A stretch of 64,000 nucleotides of DNA, taken from the NCBI RefSeq assembly GCF_002355635.1, contig NZ_AP017558.1, positions 1,364,001 to 1,428,000 of the forward strand, written 5' to 3'. The position numbers and the translations under genes are program-made. Positions within the stretch are counted from its first letter, which is position 1; the number at the start of each line of letters is the position of its first letter. Below, piece by piece: positions 1 to 9,570 of the stretch. The DNA comes from Halopenitus persicus. Its GTDB lineage: Archaea; Halobacteriota; Halobacteria; Halobacteriales; Haloferacaceae. The notes under the pieces were generated by a model. The model made no database searches and was not told the origin of the DNA. It saw nothing but the letters and a program-made list of their open reading frames with translations.

Positions 1-39
1 GAATCGAATCCGAACGCCGATGACAGAGCCTGAACGCCG

Positions 40-1437
40 ATGACCGGAACCGACCGCGAGACGGCCGACAGCGGCCACGATGCCGCCGGGAGCGAGCCGG
101 GAGCGAGCGACGCCGACGAACCGGCGTTCGCGGTCGTCGGCGGGGGGATCGTCGGCGCGAGCGTCGCCTACCATCTGAGCGAGCGGACCGACGAGCCGAT
201 CACCGTCTACGATCGCGGCGAGCCGGGCGGGGAGACGACGCGCAAGTCGACCGCGATGATCGGCGTCTCGGGACCGAAGACGCTCCACGAGCTGCGCACG
301 TACGGGATCCGGCTGTACAACGACCTCCTCGAGGATCCGACTGCGGCCCCGCGATATCGGGGTGCGGGGCGGCTCAGGGTGACCACCGATCCGGACGTCG
401 CCGCGGGCTTCTCGCGGCTGGTGGAGGAGGCGGCAGAGCGGACGGACGGGGACGCGCCCGAGTCGACGCCGGTCGGGGGAATCGACGCGGCGACGCTCGC
501 CCACGGCACCGCGGCGTTCGTCCCGGGCGAGGAGATCCGCGGACGGCTGCTCGTCCCGCCGGTGAACGCCGAGGAACTCGAGGGGGCACTGTACCGACCC
601 GAATACGGATATATCAGCGGCGACGGCGACACGCTGGGTGCCGGAGAGCTGGCCCGCGAGTTGCTCGAGCGGGCGCAACGGAACGGCGTCACGGTCGAAT
701 CCGAGACCGAGGTGACGGAGATCCGCACCGCGGGGGGACGCGTGGTCGGGATCGAGACGCGGCCGACCGGACGCACGGAGGCGACCGCGACTGCCGATGC
801 GGGATCGAGCGCGAGGTCGGAGGCGGAACCGAACGCGACCGCCGTCGAGACGCGGAACGTGATCTGTGCCGCGGGGCCGTGGAATCCGAGACTCGCCGCG
901 ACCGCGGGGGTCGAGGTTCCGGTCGAGCACGTCCGCTCGCCGGTGTTCGAGCTGGATCTCGACCGACCCCTCCCGTACACGCTCCCGATGATCAAGTCCC
1001 ACGAGTCGTCGGTCGGCATCCACCCGAAACGACGGGACCGGATCCTGGTGACGTACACGCCGCGGCGTGACGGCGACCGGAAAGCCGACGAAAGCGGGAG
1101 GGACGGCGACACGCTCCGGGATCCGTCGGCGGTCTCGAACGTGCCCCGAGAGTCCGAGCGACGAACCGCGCTCCGGTGGGCGGAGCGGCTGGTGCCGCAG
1201 CTTGCGGACGCGACGCTGGCGAACGAGTGGGTCGGGATCGGGACGAAAACGCCCGACGGTGCGCCGATAGTCGGCCCAACGCCGGTCGGGGGACTCTCGC
1301 TTGCGGTCACCGGGGCGGGGATCCAACTCGCGCCGGCGGTCGGCGACCTCCTAGCCCGGCGGCTCGTCGACGGCGAGACGACGCCCCGCCACGAGGCGCT
1401 CGCGTCGTCGCGGTTCGCGGACGAGCCGGGACGATAG
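40..1437 (+). CDS. FAD-dependent oxidoreductase (DAO/GlpO-like family)
   Basis: Predicted FAD-dependent amine or hydroxyacid oxidoreductase of 465 aa. An acidic, Ser/Gly-rich leader of about 27 residues precedes the Rossmann dinucleotide-binding motif AVVGGGIVGASVAYHL (about residues 31-46), followed by the typical substrate/FAD stretch ETTRKSTAMIGVSG. The C-terminal part has the DAO signature region with GIGTKTPDGAPIVGPTP and an FAD-closing stretch GLSLAVTGAGIQLAPAVG. A low-complexity insertion near residues 245-275 (ATADAGSSARSEAEPN) is unusual and probably a surface loop. The ATG at 40 sits in the second copy of a 13-base direct repeat (12-24 and 32-44). The substrate cannot be told from sequence. 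It converges on rfcL across a 63-base gap. Confidence 0.85.
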   Translation: MTGTDRETADSGHDAAGSEPGASDADEPAFAVVGGGIVGASVAYHLSERTDEPITVYDRGEPGGETTRKSTAMIGVSGPKTLHELRTYGIRLYNDLLEDPTAAPRYRGAGRLRVTTDPDVAAGFSRLVEEAAERTDGDAPESTPVGGIDAATLAHGTAAFVPGEEIRGRLLVPPVNAEELEGALYRPEYGYISGDGDTLGAGELARELLERAQRNGVTVESETEVTEIRTAGGRVVGIETRPTGRTEATATADAGSSARSEAEPNATAVETRNVICAAGPWNPRLAATAGVEVPVEHVRSPVFELDLDRPLPYTLPMIKSHESSVGIHPKRRDRILVTYTPRRDGDRKADESGRDGDTLRDPSAVSNVPRESERRTALRWAERLVPQLADATLANEWVGIGTKTPDGAPIVGPTPVGGLSLAVTGAGIQLAPAVGDLLARRLVDGETTPRHEALASSRFADEPGR

Positions 1438-1500
1438 CGCGGGCCATCGTCGGTCGATTCGGACCGGGAGCAGGGACCGACGCCGCTCGATCCGGGCGGG

Positions 1501-3051
1501 TCAAGCGAAGTCGCCGAGCCCGAGCTGGTCGTCGTCACCGTCATCCTCCGGTGTGCCCGTGGAGGCGTCATCGGAGGCGGTTTCGACCGCGGTGGCTCCT
1601 GAGTCGGTCGATCCCGCGGAAGCGGAGTCGCCGTCCGACGCGGCAGCATCCCCCGAGCCGGTGGCGGCGTCTTCGTCGGTCCCGTCGGCTTCGACATCCC
1701 CGTCGTCCGTCGCCGCGTTCCGGTCCGGAACGCCGGCGAAGGCGCCGGCGGCGTGCTCCTCGAGCAGCTCCTCGCGGCGGCCCTGCGCGTCCTCGACGAT
1801 CCCGGCCACCTTGTTCGTCGACTCGCCGGAGCCGGTGACGAAGGCCACCTCCGAGGCGTCGAGGTCGTAGGCGGCCGCCATCCCGACGGTCAGCTCGCGG
1901 GGCGAGCAGTGGTGGGTCATTGCGGCGAGAAACGGCAGGATCTCCCGCCGGGCGGTCGCCATGCTGCAGCCCTCGGCGGCGGCGATCCGCTGGACGACCG
2001 CGTCCGCCGTCGCGTCCGAGGCGGGCCAGAACTGCGGGCGCCCCCAGCGCGTCCAGCCGCCGGCGGTGCCGTCGCGGGCGGCGGCAGTCCCGGCGGCCGC
2101 GTTGTCGGTGACGTACCGCCAGTAGGAGTAGTCCTGGGTGGCGCGAACGCGGCCCAGCCAGACGTCGGCGTTCGCGAGGAAGTCGTACGCGCGCGTGGCC
2201 TCCTCGGCGTCGTAGACCTTCAACAGGTTGCCCTCGATCCATTTCGTGAGGTCGTCGGGCGTCTCGTCGACGGCGTAGGCCGACTCGAGCGCGTCCCTGG
2301 CGCCCTCCTCCTTCAGGACGGCGTCGAGGAACGGGAAGATCCCCATCGACCGGTCGCGGTCGCCGGTGACCACGTCCGCGAGCTCGATCCGGTCGCGTCC
2401 CTCGGCGATCGCCTGGAGGTCGTTGACGGCGCCGCGGAGGTCGCCGGCGTTGCGCTCGGCGATCCGCTCGAGCGCGTCGGACTCGAAGGCGACGTCCTCC
2501 CGCCGGCAGACGTCGCGCAGGACGGGAACGATCGACCGCGCGGAGACGTCCCGAAACTCGATCTCCCGACAGGCGTTCCGGAGCCCGCGGGACATCTCGT
2601 AGTAGTCGTTCGCGATGAGGACGATCGGCTGTCCCGACTCCTTCACGAGGTCGGTGATGGCGGAGGCACCGCCGCGGTCGTAGTTGCCGTGGATGTTGTC
2701 GGCCTCGTCGACGATCACGAGCTGGCGGCTGGCGGTGTCGCGGCCGGCCGCCCCGCCGCCGGCCGCGCTGCCGCCCAGGGTGGCGTTCTTGGCCGCCCGG
2801 CCCGCGAAGCGCTCGATCACGTCGCCGGTCCGCTTGTCGGAGGCGTTGAGCTCGACGGTCTCCCACCCGCGGTCGGCCGCCAGCGCGTGGGCCGCGCTCG
2901 TCTTGCCGATCCCGGGGCTGCCGTGGACGATGACGGCCTCGCGGTGGTCGTCCCACGTGTCGGCCCACTCGGCCAGCTTCGAGACCGCCTTGTCGTTGCC
3001 GCGCACCTCCGAGAGGCTCGTCGGGCGGTACGTCTCCGTCCAGTCGCTCAT
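1501..3051 (-). CDS. rfcL: Replication factor C large subunit (clamp loader)
   Basis: Large subunit of the archaeal clamp loader, which with RfcS loads the PCNA sliding clamp on primed DNA using ATP. The 516 aa protein begins WTETYRPTSLSEVRGN, has Walker A HGSPGIGKTSAAHA near residue 45, Walker B VIVDEADNIHGN near 114, and the later AAA+ and collar domains. The C-terminal 100 residues are an acidic Asp/Ala/Ser-rich tail as in other haloarchaeal RfcL proteins, and the last residues QLGLGDFA resemble a PCNA-interacting PIP box. Length fits the family. It is transcribed alone, opposite the preceding oxidoreductase. Confidence 0.95.
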   Translation of the reverse strand: MSDWTETYRPTSLSEVRGNDKAVSKLAEWADTWDDHREAVIVHGSPGIGKTSAAHALAADRGWETVELNASDKRTGDVIERFAGRAAKNATLGGSAAGGGAAGRDTASRQLVIVDEADNIHGNYDRGGASAITDLVKESGQPIVLIANDYYEMSRGLRNACREIEFRDVSARSIVPVLRDVCRREDVAFESDALERIAERNAGDLRGAVNDLQAIAEGRDRIELADVVTGDRDRSMGIFPFLDAVLKEEGARDALESAYAVDETPDDLTKWIEGNLLKVYDAEEATRAYDFLANADVWLGRVRATQDYSYWRYVTDNAAAGTAAARDGTAGGWTRWGRPQFWPASDATADAVVQRIAAAEGCSMATARREILPFLAAMTHHCSPRELTVGMAAAYDLDASEVAFVTGSGESTNKVAGIVEDAQGRREELLEEHAAGAFAGVPDRNAATDDGDVEADGTDEDAATGSGDAAASDGDSASAGSTDSGATAVETASDDASTGTPEDDGDDDQLGLGDFA

Positions 3052-3093
3052 TGTCGAGTGAAGGCGGGAAGCGGGGTTAGTGGTTTCGGAGCG

Positions 3094-3501
3094 TCACTCC
3101 TCGTCGACCGCCGTCAGATCAAGACGAGACGTCACACCGTCGTACGCGCCGTCGCTGGAGACGATGGTGTCGCCGTTCGCTTCGACGAGATGCAGTGCGT
3201 CGAAGGGCGCAAACCCGTGGTCCGCGACGTACGTTGCCGCCGCGACGACCGTATCGACGTCCCCACGTACCTCGACGAGATTGGCAGCGTTGGTGACGAC
3301 TCGTTCACTGTCTCTGTCTTCCCGATACGCGACCAAGAGCAGTTCGATGAGCGTGAACTGTGACGTCCACAGTTCGTCGCGATGGTTTCGGTACACCGCC
3401 TCAGCAGCCTCACCGAGCCAGTCTTCGTCTTTGATGAGTGCGAGGAGAAAATCGGTTTCTGCGTCCGGCCTCGTCCATCGCCGCCTCTCGTGCTTCCTCA
3501 C
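3094..3501 (-). CDS. PIN-domain ribonuclease toxin (VapC-like), start codon uncertain
   Basis: PIN-domain protein, expected to be a Mg-dependent RNase toxin. The conserved core starts AETDFLLALIKDEDWL (first acidic Asp) and continues with a TSQFTLIELLLVAYRED acidic helix and the FDALHLVEANGDTIVSSD segment with the last two Asp residues, so the four acidic positions look intact. No ATG lies directly before the core. The open frame reaches back to 3555, but the only plausible downstream start is GTG at 3501, which would add about 16 basic residues unlike normal PIN proteins. The antitoxin frame reads through this junction. A small deletion removing the original start is likely, so the toxin may be poorly or not expressed. 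Confidence 0.6.
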   Translation of the reverse strand: MRKHERRRWTRPDAETDFLLALIKDEDWLGEAAEAVYRNHRDELWTSQFTLIELLLVAYREDRDSERVVTNAANLVEVRGDVDTVVAAATYVADHGFAPFDALHLVEANGDTIVSSDGAYDGVTSRLDLTAVDEE

Positions 3502-3688
3502 GAAGTTCCTCAGCCGTCTTGTCCACGTCCGAGAACTCGTCTCGGAGCGCGTCAAGCGGATTTTCGGCGACCGGGATTAACTTGATTCCGTCGTGAACCT
3601 GGACGATGTGGTAGCGGTCCCCGTACCGCTCTCGCACCTCCTTCGGTAGCGTCAGGCGGCCCCGGTCATCGAGCGTCGCATCGGACAT
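3410..3688 (-). CDS. AbrB/MazE-family (SpoVT-AbrB fold) antitoxin with abnormal C-terminus
   Basis: Swapped-hairpin DNA-binding antitoxin of 92 aa. The first 50 residues are a normal AbrB domain (MSDATLDDRGRLTLPKEVRE, then YHIVQVHDGIKLIPV). The helical toxin-binding part follows (LDALRDEFSDVDKTAEELR). After EAAMDEAGR the frame does not stop but continues 12 residues (NRFSPRTHQRRR...) in a frame overlapping the PIN gene by 92 bases. I chose ATG 3688 because a TTATTT-type TATA box on the minus strand near 3711-3718 is 23-30 bases upstream, fitting leaderless transcription. Such pairs are normally autoregulated. The overrun tail is best explained by a short deletion at the antitoxin/toxin junction. 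Confidence 0.75.
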   Translation of the reverse strand: MSDATLDDRGRLTLPKEVRERYGDRYHIVQVHDGIKLIPVAENPLDALRDEFSDVDKTAEELREEAREAAMDEAGRRNRFSPRTHQRRRLAR

Positions 3689-3841
3689 CTGCGAACGTAT
3701 GGTGGGTAGAAATAAGAATGTTCCCCGATTCAACGTATATACCCACCAGTGGATTTCTCGAGTGGTTTCGGACCGCAGGATCGGCATATCCGATGACGGG
3801 CCCACGGTGGAGGCCGGTCGGATCGGACCGGCGAATCTATT

Positions 3842-3861
3842 ATGATCGAGATCATATGATC
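3842..3861. promoter_or_regulatory. Palindromic operator-like site overlapping the ATPase promoter
   Basis: Two overlapping perfect palindromes built on GATCAT: ATGATCGAGATCAT at 3842-3855 (6-base arms around GA) and GATCATATGATC at 3850-3861. They lie 10-29 bases before the ATPase start at 3871, over the likely TATA/initiation region. This suggests a repressor site, possibly for self-control; that is inference. Confidence 0.4.
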
Positions 3862-3870
3862 GTATGCATA

Positions 3871-5247
3871 ATGATCGACCGGGAGCGCGAACTCGAGTGG
3901 CTGCGGACCCGTCTCGCGGGCGACGATCGGGAACTCCTGGTCGTGTACGGACGACGGCGCGTCGGGAAGACGACGCTCGTCACGGCGGCCCTCGAGGAGC
4001 TCGAAGCCGGGACGGTGTACTTCCTCTGTGACCAGCGCGGAACGCGGGCGAACGCCCGGCGGTTCGCGTCCAGGTGTGCGGAACGGTTCGACGACGTCCC
4101 GCCCGACGTCGACGGGTTTCCGGACGCGTTTCGATACCTCCGTGACCGGATCGAGGGCGCGGGCGTCGTGGCGATCGACGAGTTCTCGTACCTCGTCGAG
4201 GCGGACGAGACGGTGCCGTCGGTGTTCCAAACGGTGGTCGACGACGTCCTCACCGGAACCGACGTTTCGATCGTGCTGTTGGGCTCATCGATCTCGATGA
4301 TGGAGGAAGGAGTCCTCAGCTACGAAAGCCCGCTGTACGGACGGCGAACCGGACAGTGGCGGCTCGAACCGCTGCCGATCGCGAGCGCGAGGCAGTTCTT
4401 CCCCGAGTACGGCCCAGAGACGATGATCGAAACCTACGGAGTGGTTGGGGGGATCCCCGCGTACCTCGAACAGTTCGAGGCCGACCGTGACCTCCTCGAG
4501 AACGTCGAACGGCACGTCCTCTCGAAGGGGGCGTTTCTCCACGAGGAACCGGAGTTCCTCCTCCGACAGGAGCTTCGAGAGCCGGCGACGTATCTGGCGA
4601 TCCTGGAGGCGATCGCCGGCGGCGCGACGCGGGTGTCCGAGATCGCCTCGGTCATCGATCGGAACGCGAGCGACCTCTCACGGTATCTCAAGAACCTCGC
4701 GGAGTTGGCGATCCTCAAACGGGAGACCCCGGTCACCGATCCGGACGGGCGCGGCGTCTATCGACTGACCGACGACTTCCTTCGGTTCTGGTTCCGATAC
4801 GTCTCGCCGAATCGGGCAACGCTCGAACAGGGACACACCGGATCCGTGCGGGAGACGATCGCCGAGACGATGCCGACGCACACGAGCGTGACTTTCGAGG
4901 ATATCTGCCAGCAGACGGCGCTGCTACCGGCCTTTCCCGTTCCGTGCTCCCGGGTCGGTCGATGGTGGTACGGCGAGGACGAGATCGACGTCGTCGGCCT
5001 CGATCCCGCGAGCGAGACGGTGCTTCTCGGGGAGTGCAAATGGACCCGCGACCCCGTCGACCCCTCGTTGCTGTCCCAACTCGAGACGCTCGAACCCGAG
5101 GTCCGGTGGCGCGGGGAGGACAGGACCGTCCGCTATGCGCTGTTCGCCCGCTCGGGGTTCACGGAGCCGATGCGGGAGATCGCGCGTGACCGGGCGGACG
5201 TCGAGCTATACACGCCTGCCCGGCTGTTCGACCTGTTCGATCGATGA
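3871..5247 (+). CDS. Archaeal AAA ATPase with C-terminal DUF234/nuclease-like domain
   Basis: Archaeal ATPase of the DEXX-box type, 458 aa. The N-terminal ATPase shows Walker A VVYGRRRVGKTTLV (about residues 22-35) and Walker B VVAIDEFSYL. A winged-helix segment follows (TRVSEIASVIDRNASDLSRY), then the DUF234 region. The end carries EIDVVGLDPASETVLLGECKW, matching the D...ExK pattern of PD-(D/E)XK nuclease folds. I start at ATG 3871 (MIDRERELEWL), the usual beginning of this family; the frame is open further upstream without family resemblance. Role unknown; such proteins occur in mobile or defence contexts. It stands next to the AbrB/PIN pair but is divergently transcribed. Confidence 0.85.
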   Translation: MIDRERELEWLRTRLAGDDRELLVVYGRRRVGKTTLVTAALEELEAGTVYFLCDQRGTRANARRFASRCAERFDDVPPDVDGFPDAFRYLRDRIEGAGVVAIDEFSYLVEADETVPSVFQTVVDDVLTGTDVSIVLLGSSISMMEEGVLSYESPLYGRRTGQWRLEPLPIASARQFFPEYGPETMIETYGVVGGIPAYLEQFEADRDLLENVERHVLSKGAFLHEEPEFLLRQELREPATYLAILEAIAGGATRVSEIASVIDRNASDLSRYLKNLAELAILKRETPVTDPDGRGVYRLTDDFLRFWFRYVSPNRATLEQGHTGSVRETIAETMPTHTSVTFEDICQQTALLPAFPVPCSRVGRWWYGEDEIDVVGLDPASETVLLGECKWTRDPVDPSLLSQLETLEPEVRWRGEDRTVRYALFARSGFTEPMREIARDRADVELYTPARLFDLFDR

Positions 5248-5301
5248 CCGGGAGCAACACCCTCACGAGCGTCGGACCGGTTCACGACGCGCCGGACGAA
5301 C

Positions 5302-7560
5302 TCACTCCTGCGCGTCGACGACCGCGACGCCGGCGAGGTTCACGATGTCCTTGACCTCGTCGCCGCGCTGGAGGACGTGGACGGGCTCGTCCATCCCGAC
5401 GAGCATCGGGCCGATCGCCTCGGCGCCGCCGAGGCGCTGGAGCAGCTTGTAGCCGATGTTGCCGGACTCGAGGTTCGGGAAGATGAGCACGTTCGCGGGC
5501 TCGTCGAGCTCGGAGAACTCGTAGGTGTCCTCGAGGATGTCCTCGACGACGGCGGTGTCCGCCTGCATCTCGCCGTCGACCGGGAAGTCGACCTCGGGGT
5601 CGTCGTGGAGCGCCTCGACGGCCTGCCGCGGCTTGCTAGTGCCCTCGTTCTCGACGCTGCCGAAATTGGAGTAGGACAGCATCGCGGCGCGCGGCTCGAC
5701 GTTGAACCGGCGGGCCAACTCGGCGGTGTGTTTGGTCACCTCCGCGAGCACCTCCTCGTCGGGGTTCTGGTTGACCGTGGTGTCCGCACAGAACACGACC
5801 CGGTTTTTAAAGGTGAGCAGGTAGACGCCGGCGACGTGCTCGGTGTCCTCGGCCGAACCGATCACCTGCAGGGGCGGGCGCAGCGCCGAGGGGTAATGGT
5901 GGGTGAGCCCGGTGAGGAGGGCGTCCGCATCGCCGCGCTCGACCATCACGCTGCCGAGGTAGTTGGTGTCGCGGTGGACCAGCTCGCCGGCCTCGGTCCG
6001 GGTGACGCCCTTACGCTTGCGGATCTCGTGGAGCCGGTCGGCGTACGGCTCGAGGCTGCGCTCGCTGGGGTCGACGATCTCCGGCTCGAAGGAGAGGCCG
6101 AGCCGCTGGGCGGTTCGGCGGATCTCGTCGGCGTCGCCAAGCAGGACCGGCTCGGCGATCCCCTGTTCGGTCAGCTGGTAGGCCGCGCGGATCATCTTCT
6201 CGTCGGTTCCCTCCGCGAGCGCGACGCGCTTGGGGTCGCTTTTCGCCTTGTTCAACACGACGCGCATCATTTCCCGGGACTTGCCGAGCCGGGCCTCGAG
6301 GCGCTCGCGGTACTCGTCGGCGTCGACCGCGGTCCGGGCCGCCCCGGAGTCCATCGCGGCCTGTGCGACCGCCGGGGCGACCTCGAAGAGGACGCGGGGG
6401 TCGAGCGGCTTCGGGATGAGGTACTCGGGCCCGAACTGGAGCGGGTCGTCGCCGTAGGCCTTCACGACCGCATCGGGGACGTCCTGGCGCGCGAGCTCGG
6501 CCAGCGCCTCCGCCGCCGCGCGCTTCATCTCCTCGTTGATCTCGGTCGCGCGAACGTCGAGGGCGCCCCGGAACAGGAACGGGAACCCGAGGACGTTGTT
6601 CACCTGGTTCGGGTAATCCGACCGGCCGGTGGCCATGATCACCGTGTCGTCGCGGGCGGCCTTCGCGTCGTCGTAGGTGATCTCCGGGTCCGGATTGGCC
6701 ATCGCGAAGAGGATCGGGTCCGTCGCCATCGACCGGACCATCTCCTGGGAGACGATCCCGCCGACCGAGAGGCCGGCGAAGACGTCCGCGCCAGCCATCG
6801 CGTCCGCCAGGTCGCCCTCGGGAACGTCGCGCGCGAACTCGCGTTTGTACCGGTTGAGCTCGCCGTTCTCCGCGCGGGCCTCGGTGATGATCCCCGAGGA
6901 GTCACACATCGTGATGTTCTCCTTGCGGGCGCCGAGCGAGACGTAAAAGCGGGCGGTCGCGATCGCCGAGGCGCCGGCCCCGGAGAAGACGATCTCGACG
7001 TCCGCGATGTCCTTGCCGGTGACCTCGAGGGCGTTGAGCAGCGCGGCCCCGGAGATGATCGCGGTGCCGTGCTGGTCGTCGTGAAAAACGGGGATGTCCA
7101 TCCGCTCGCGGAGCCGGCTTTCGATCTCGAAGCACTCGGGCGCCTTGATGTCCTCGAGGTTGATCCCGCCGAAGGTCGGCTCCATCGCGGCGACGCTCTC
7201 GACGAACGCGTCCGGGTCGGTGATGTCCAGCTCGACGTCGAAGACGTCGATGTCGGCGAACCGCTTGAAGAGGACGCCCTTCCCCTCCATCACGGGCTTG
7301 GAGGCGCTCGCACCGATGTCGCCGAGCCCGAGCACCGCCGAGCCGTTCGAGACGACCCCGACGAGGTTCCCCTTCGCGGTGTACTCGAAGACCCGGTCGG
7401 GCTCCTCCTCGATGTCCAGACACGGGGCCGCCACGCCCGGCGAGTACGCGAGGCTCAGGTCCCGCTGGGTGTTCGTCGGCTTCGTCGTCGCGATCTCGAT
7501 CTTCCCCGGCGGCTCGCTCCGGTGGTACTCCCGCGCGTCGTCGTCCATTCCCATACTCAC
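5302..7560 (-). CDS. maeB: NADP-malic enzyme with phosphotransacetylase-like domain
   Basis: Malate dehydrogenase (oxaloacetate-decarboxylating), converting malate to pyruvate plus CO2 with NAD(P). The 752 aa protein has the malic enzyme N-terminal domain ([15 protein letters not shown] near residue 36), the NAD-binding domain with [19 protein letters not shown], and a C-terminal PTA_PTB domain from about residue 425 ([20 protein letters not shown]...). This is the usual MaeB architecture and length; in characterised members the C-terminal domain is regulatory rather than a working acetyltransferase. It is a single gene, convergent with the ATPase. Confidence 0.95.
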   Translation of the reverse strand: MSMGMDDDAREYHRSEPPGKIEIATTKPTNTQRDLSLAYSPGVAAPCLDIEEEPDRVFEYTAKGNLVGVVSNGSAVLGLGDIGASASKPVMEGKGVLFKRFADIDVFDVELDITDPDAFVESVAAMEPTFGGINLEDIKAPECFEIESRLRERMDIPVFHDDQHGTAIISGAALLNALEVTGKDIADVEIVFSGAGASAIATARFYVSLGARKENITMCDSSGIITEARAENGELNRYKREFARDVPEGDLADAMAGADVFAGLSVGGIVSQEMVRSMATDPILFAMANPDPEITYDDAKAARDDTVIMATGRSDYPNQVNNVLGFPFLFRGALDVRATEINEEMKRAAAEALAELARQDVPDAVVKAYGDDPLQFGPEYLIPKPLDPRVLFEVAPAVAQAAMDSGAARTAVDADEYRERLEARLGKSREMMRVVLNKAKSDPKRVALAEGTDEKMIRAAYQLTEQGIAEPVLLGDADEIRRTAQRLGLSFEPEIVDPSERSLEPYADRLHEIRKRKGVTRTEAGELVHRDTNYLGSVMVERGDADALLTGLTHHYPSALRPPLQVIGSAEDTEHVAGVYLLTFKNRVVFCADTTVNQNPDEEVLAEVTKHTAELARRFNVEPRAAMLSYSNFGSVENEGTSKPRQAVEALHDDPEVDFPVDGEMQADTAVVEDILEDTYEFSELDEPANVLIFPNLESGNIGYKLLQRLGGAEAIGPMLVGMDEPVHVLQRGDEVKDIVNLAGVAVVDAQE

Positions 7561-7626
7561 CGCTTCCGGCGAGCGACCAAAAAGGTAACCGATACCGTCG
7601 ATATTGAACCACGACGATCGTCGAAT

Positions 7627-8904
7627 TCAGTCGTCGGTGTCGCCACCAGCATCAATGCCGCCGTCGGTGATCCCGGGACCCCCGAGTCCGCCATCGCCCA
7701 GGCGGTCGACCAGCACCGCCTCGAACGGGGCGGAGTACTGCATCAGCATCGTTCCGAGGACGCTCATACAGAGCACGTACGCGACGGTGAACGCGTAGAT
7801 CTCGTCCGCAATCGGGGCGGCGAGCCGGGTTCCCTCGGCGATCGCGACCGAGGCGATGATCAGTGAGAACTCCCCACGGGTGACCATTCCCAGCCCGACG
7901 CGGGTCGACCGGCGCACGCCGAGGTCGTAGACGCGGCCGCCGAGGTAGCCGGAAAGGAACTTCGTCGGCGTCGTCACGACCACCGCGACCGCGACGAGGC
8001 CGGCGACGCCGGCGAACAGCGAGGGGTCGGTCACGAGGCCGATCCAGAAGAAGAAGACGGCCGCGAAGGCGTCCCGGATCGGCTCGAGGCGGTGTTCCAG
8101 CCGGTCGACGTGACTCGTCGCCGAGAAGGTCATCCCGACGAAGAAGGCCGCCACCGCCTCGCTGACGCCCACCGCGAGCGCCGCGCCGGCGACGAACACG
8201 GTGATCCCGATCGCCCGCAGCAGGAAGAACTCGCTCGAGTCGGTCGCGAGCAGCCGCTCGAAGGGGGCGCTCCCGTAGACGACGAGCGCGAGCAGCAGGA
8301 GGATGAAGCCGATCGAGATCCCGATGGAGGTCGCCGCCGCGCGCAGGTCGCCGCCGCCGAGGACGACCGCCGAGACCACCGCGAGATAAACCGCGATGAA
8401 CAGGTCCTCGTAGACGAGCGTGCCGAGGAGCGGTCCCGCCTCGTCGTTGGCGATCCAGCCGCGGTCGATGAGGGATTTCGTGATGATCGCCGACGAGGAG
8501 ATGTAGACGATCCCAGCGACCAGGACGGCGGGCAGGAGGGCGCCGAACAGGACGTAGCCGAGCACGAGCCCGGCGCCGAAGTTGACGACGAGGTCGATCG
8601 TGCCCGCGCGGCCGATCCGGTCCTTGCTCTCGATCAGCCGGTCGAGGTTGAACTCCAGGCCGAGGAAGAACAGCAGAAAGACGATCCCCAGCTCCGCACC
8701 CAGGGAGACGAACGCCGTCTCCTGGACGTACCAACCGCCGACGATGGGGATCGAGAGGTTTCCGAGGACGTACGGGCTCAGCGCCATTCCGGCAAGGATA
8801 TAAAAGGGGATCACCGACTGGCCGAGCCGGCTCGCGAGCCCGCCCACGAGCGCCGCCGCCGCGAAGAGCACGCCGACCTCGAACAACAGCGACTCAGCCG
8901 CCAT
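7627..8904 (-). CDS. CPA2-family cation/proton antiporter (KefB-type membrane domain)
   Basis: Monovalent cation:proton antiporter membrane subunit of 425 aa in the cytoplasmic membrane. About 12 hydrophobic segments are visible, with the typical starts LLFEVGVLFAAAALVGGLASRL and a GLEFNLDRL segment. It ends after the membrane domain with a short Gly/Asp-rich tail and has no fused TrkA-N domain. The regulatory part is instead supplied by the TrkA-C protein just upstream in the same operon (24-base gap). This two-gene layout resembles KhtU/KhtT-type K+ efflux systems. Whether the ion is K+ or Na+ cannot be decided. Confidence 0.85.
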   Translation of the reverse strand: MAAESLLFEVGVLFAAAALVGGLASRLGQSVIPFYILAGMALSPYVLGNLSIPIVGGWYVQETAFVSLGAELGIVFLLFFLGLEFNLDRLIESKDRIGRAGTIDLVVNFGAGLVLGYVLFGALLPAVLVAGIVYISSSAIITKSLIDRGWIANDEAGPLLGTLVYEDLFIAVYLAVVSAVVLGGGDLRAAATSIGISIGFILLLLALVVYGSAPFERLLATDSSEFFLLRAIGITVFVAGAALAVGVSEAVAAFFVGMTFSATSHVDRLEHRLEPIRDAFAAVFFFWIGLVTDPSLFAGVAGLVAVAVVVTTPTKFLSGYLGGRVYDLGVRRSTRVGLGMVTRGEFSLIIASVAIAEGTRLAAPIADEIYAFTVAYVLCMSVLGTMLMQYSAPFEAVLVDRLGDGGLGGPGITDGGIDAGGDTDD

Positions 8905-8928
8905 CGGGAGCCTCCGTCACGGCGGCGA

Positions 8929-9429
8929 TCACCGCTCGTCGACCGGCCGGCCGAGGTGTTCGCCCAGCTTCTCGACGCTCTCGCGGTCGCCGACGACGAT
9001 GAGGGTGTCGCCGACCACGAGTTCGGTGTCCGGGCCGGGGCTGGCGATGACCTCCGACTCGCCCCGTTGGATCGTCACGACCGACGCGCCCGTCTCGGCG
9101 CGGAAGTCCATCTCCTCGAGCGTCTTCCCGACGACCGGTGAGTCCTCGGTGACCTCGAACCACTCCAGCATCGCGCCGCCGGGGAGCATCGCCTCCTGGA
9201 CGTCGTGTTCGACGGGCTGGAAGTACGCGCCCTCCAGGATCGTCCCGACCGTCCGGGCCAGCTGGTCGGGGAGGTCGAAGAGCTTCTCGGAGTCGGCGTC
9301 CGGGGTCGGTCGTTTATAAACCTCCCGGCGGCCGCTGTTGTGCGTCAGGATCACGAGCGTCTCCCCGTCGCCGAGGTCGATCTCGTGTTTCTTCCCGACG
9401 CCGGGAAGTTCGGTCTCGGAAACCGTCAT
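8929..9429 (-). CDS. TrkA-C domain regulatory subunit of the antiporter
   Basis: Cytoplasmic protein of 166 aa whose C-terminal half is a TrkA-C (RCK_C) ligand-binding domain: FRAETGASVVTIQRGESEVIASPGPDTELVVGDTL is the usual GxxVVxIxR...P...L..GD pattern (positions about 105-150). The N-terminal half (GKKHEIDLGDGETLVILTH) matches KhtT-like subunits. It probably gates the antiporter encoded immediately downstream. ATG 9429 is chosen because a minus-strand TTTATAGG box at 9452-9459 lies 23-30 bases upstream, consistent with leaderless initiation. Confidence 0.85.
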   Translation of the reverse strand: MTVSETELPGVGKKHEIDLGDGETLVILTHNSGRREVYKRPTPDADSEKLFDLPDQLARTVGTILEGAYFQPVEHDVQEAMLPGGAMLEWFEVTEDSPVVGKTLEEMDFRAETGASVVTIQRGESEVIASPGPDTELVVGDTLIVVGDRESVEKLGEHLGRPVDER

Positions 9430-9570
9430 TGGGTGATCGTTGGACGAAGGACCTATAAAGGGACGCGGTCCGGCGCTGGCGGACGTCGGTTCGCCGGGGG
9501 ACGGAGGGCAGTCCGATGATCGAAACGGAACCAGGCGAGGCGAGCCGAATCGGAACCAACGCGGCCGACC

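Noticed and set aside
3718-3870. N-terminal extension of the ATPase to 3718
   Set aside because: Added residues do not resemble the family and cross the promoter palindromes; ATG 3871 fits better.
5377-7866. Long open frame (829 codons) on the plus strand opposite maeB
   Set aside because: Antisense shadow of a well-conserved gene, caused by high GC; composition is Val/Arg/Asp-biased with no domain.
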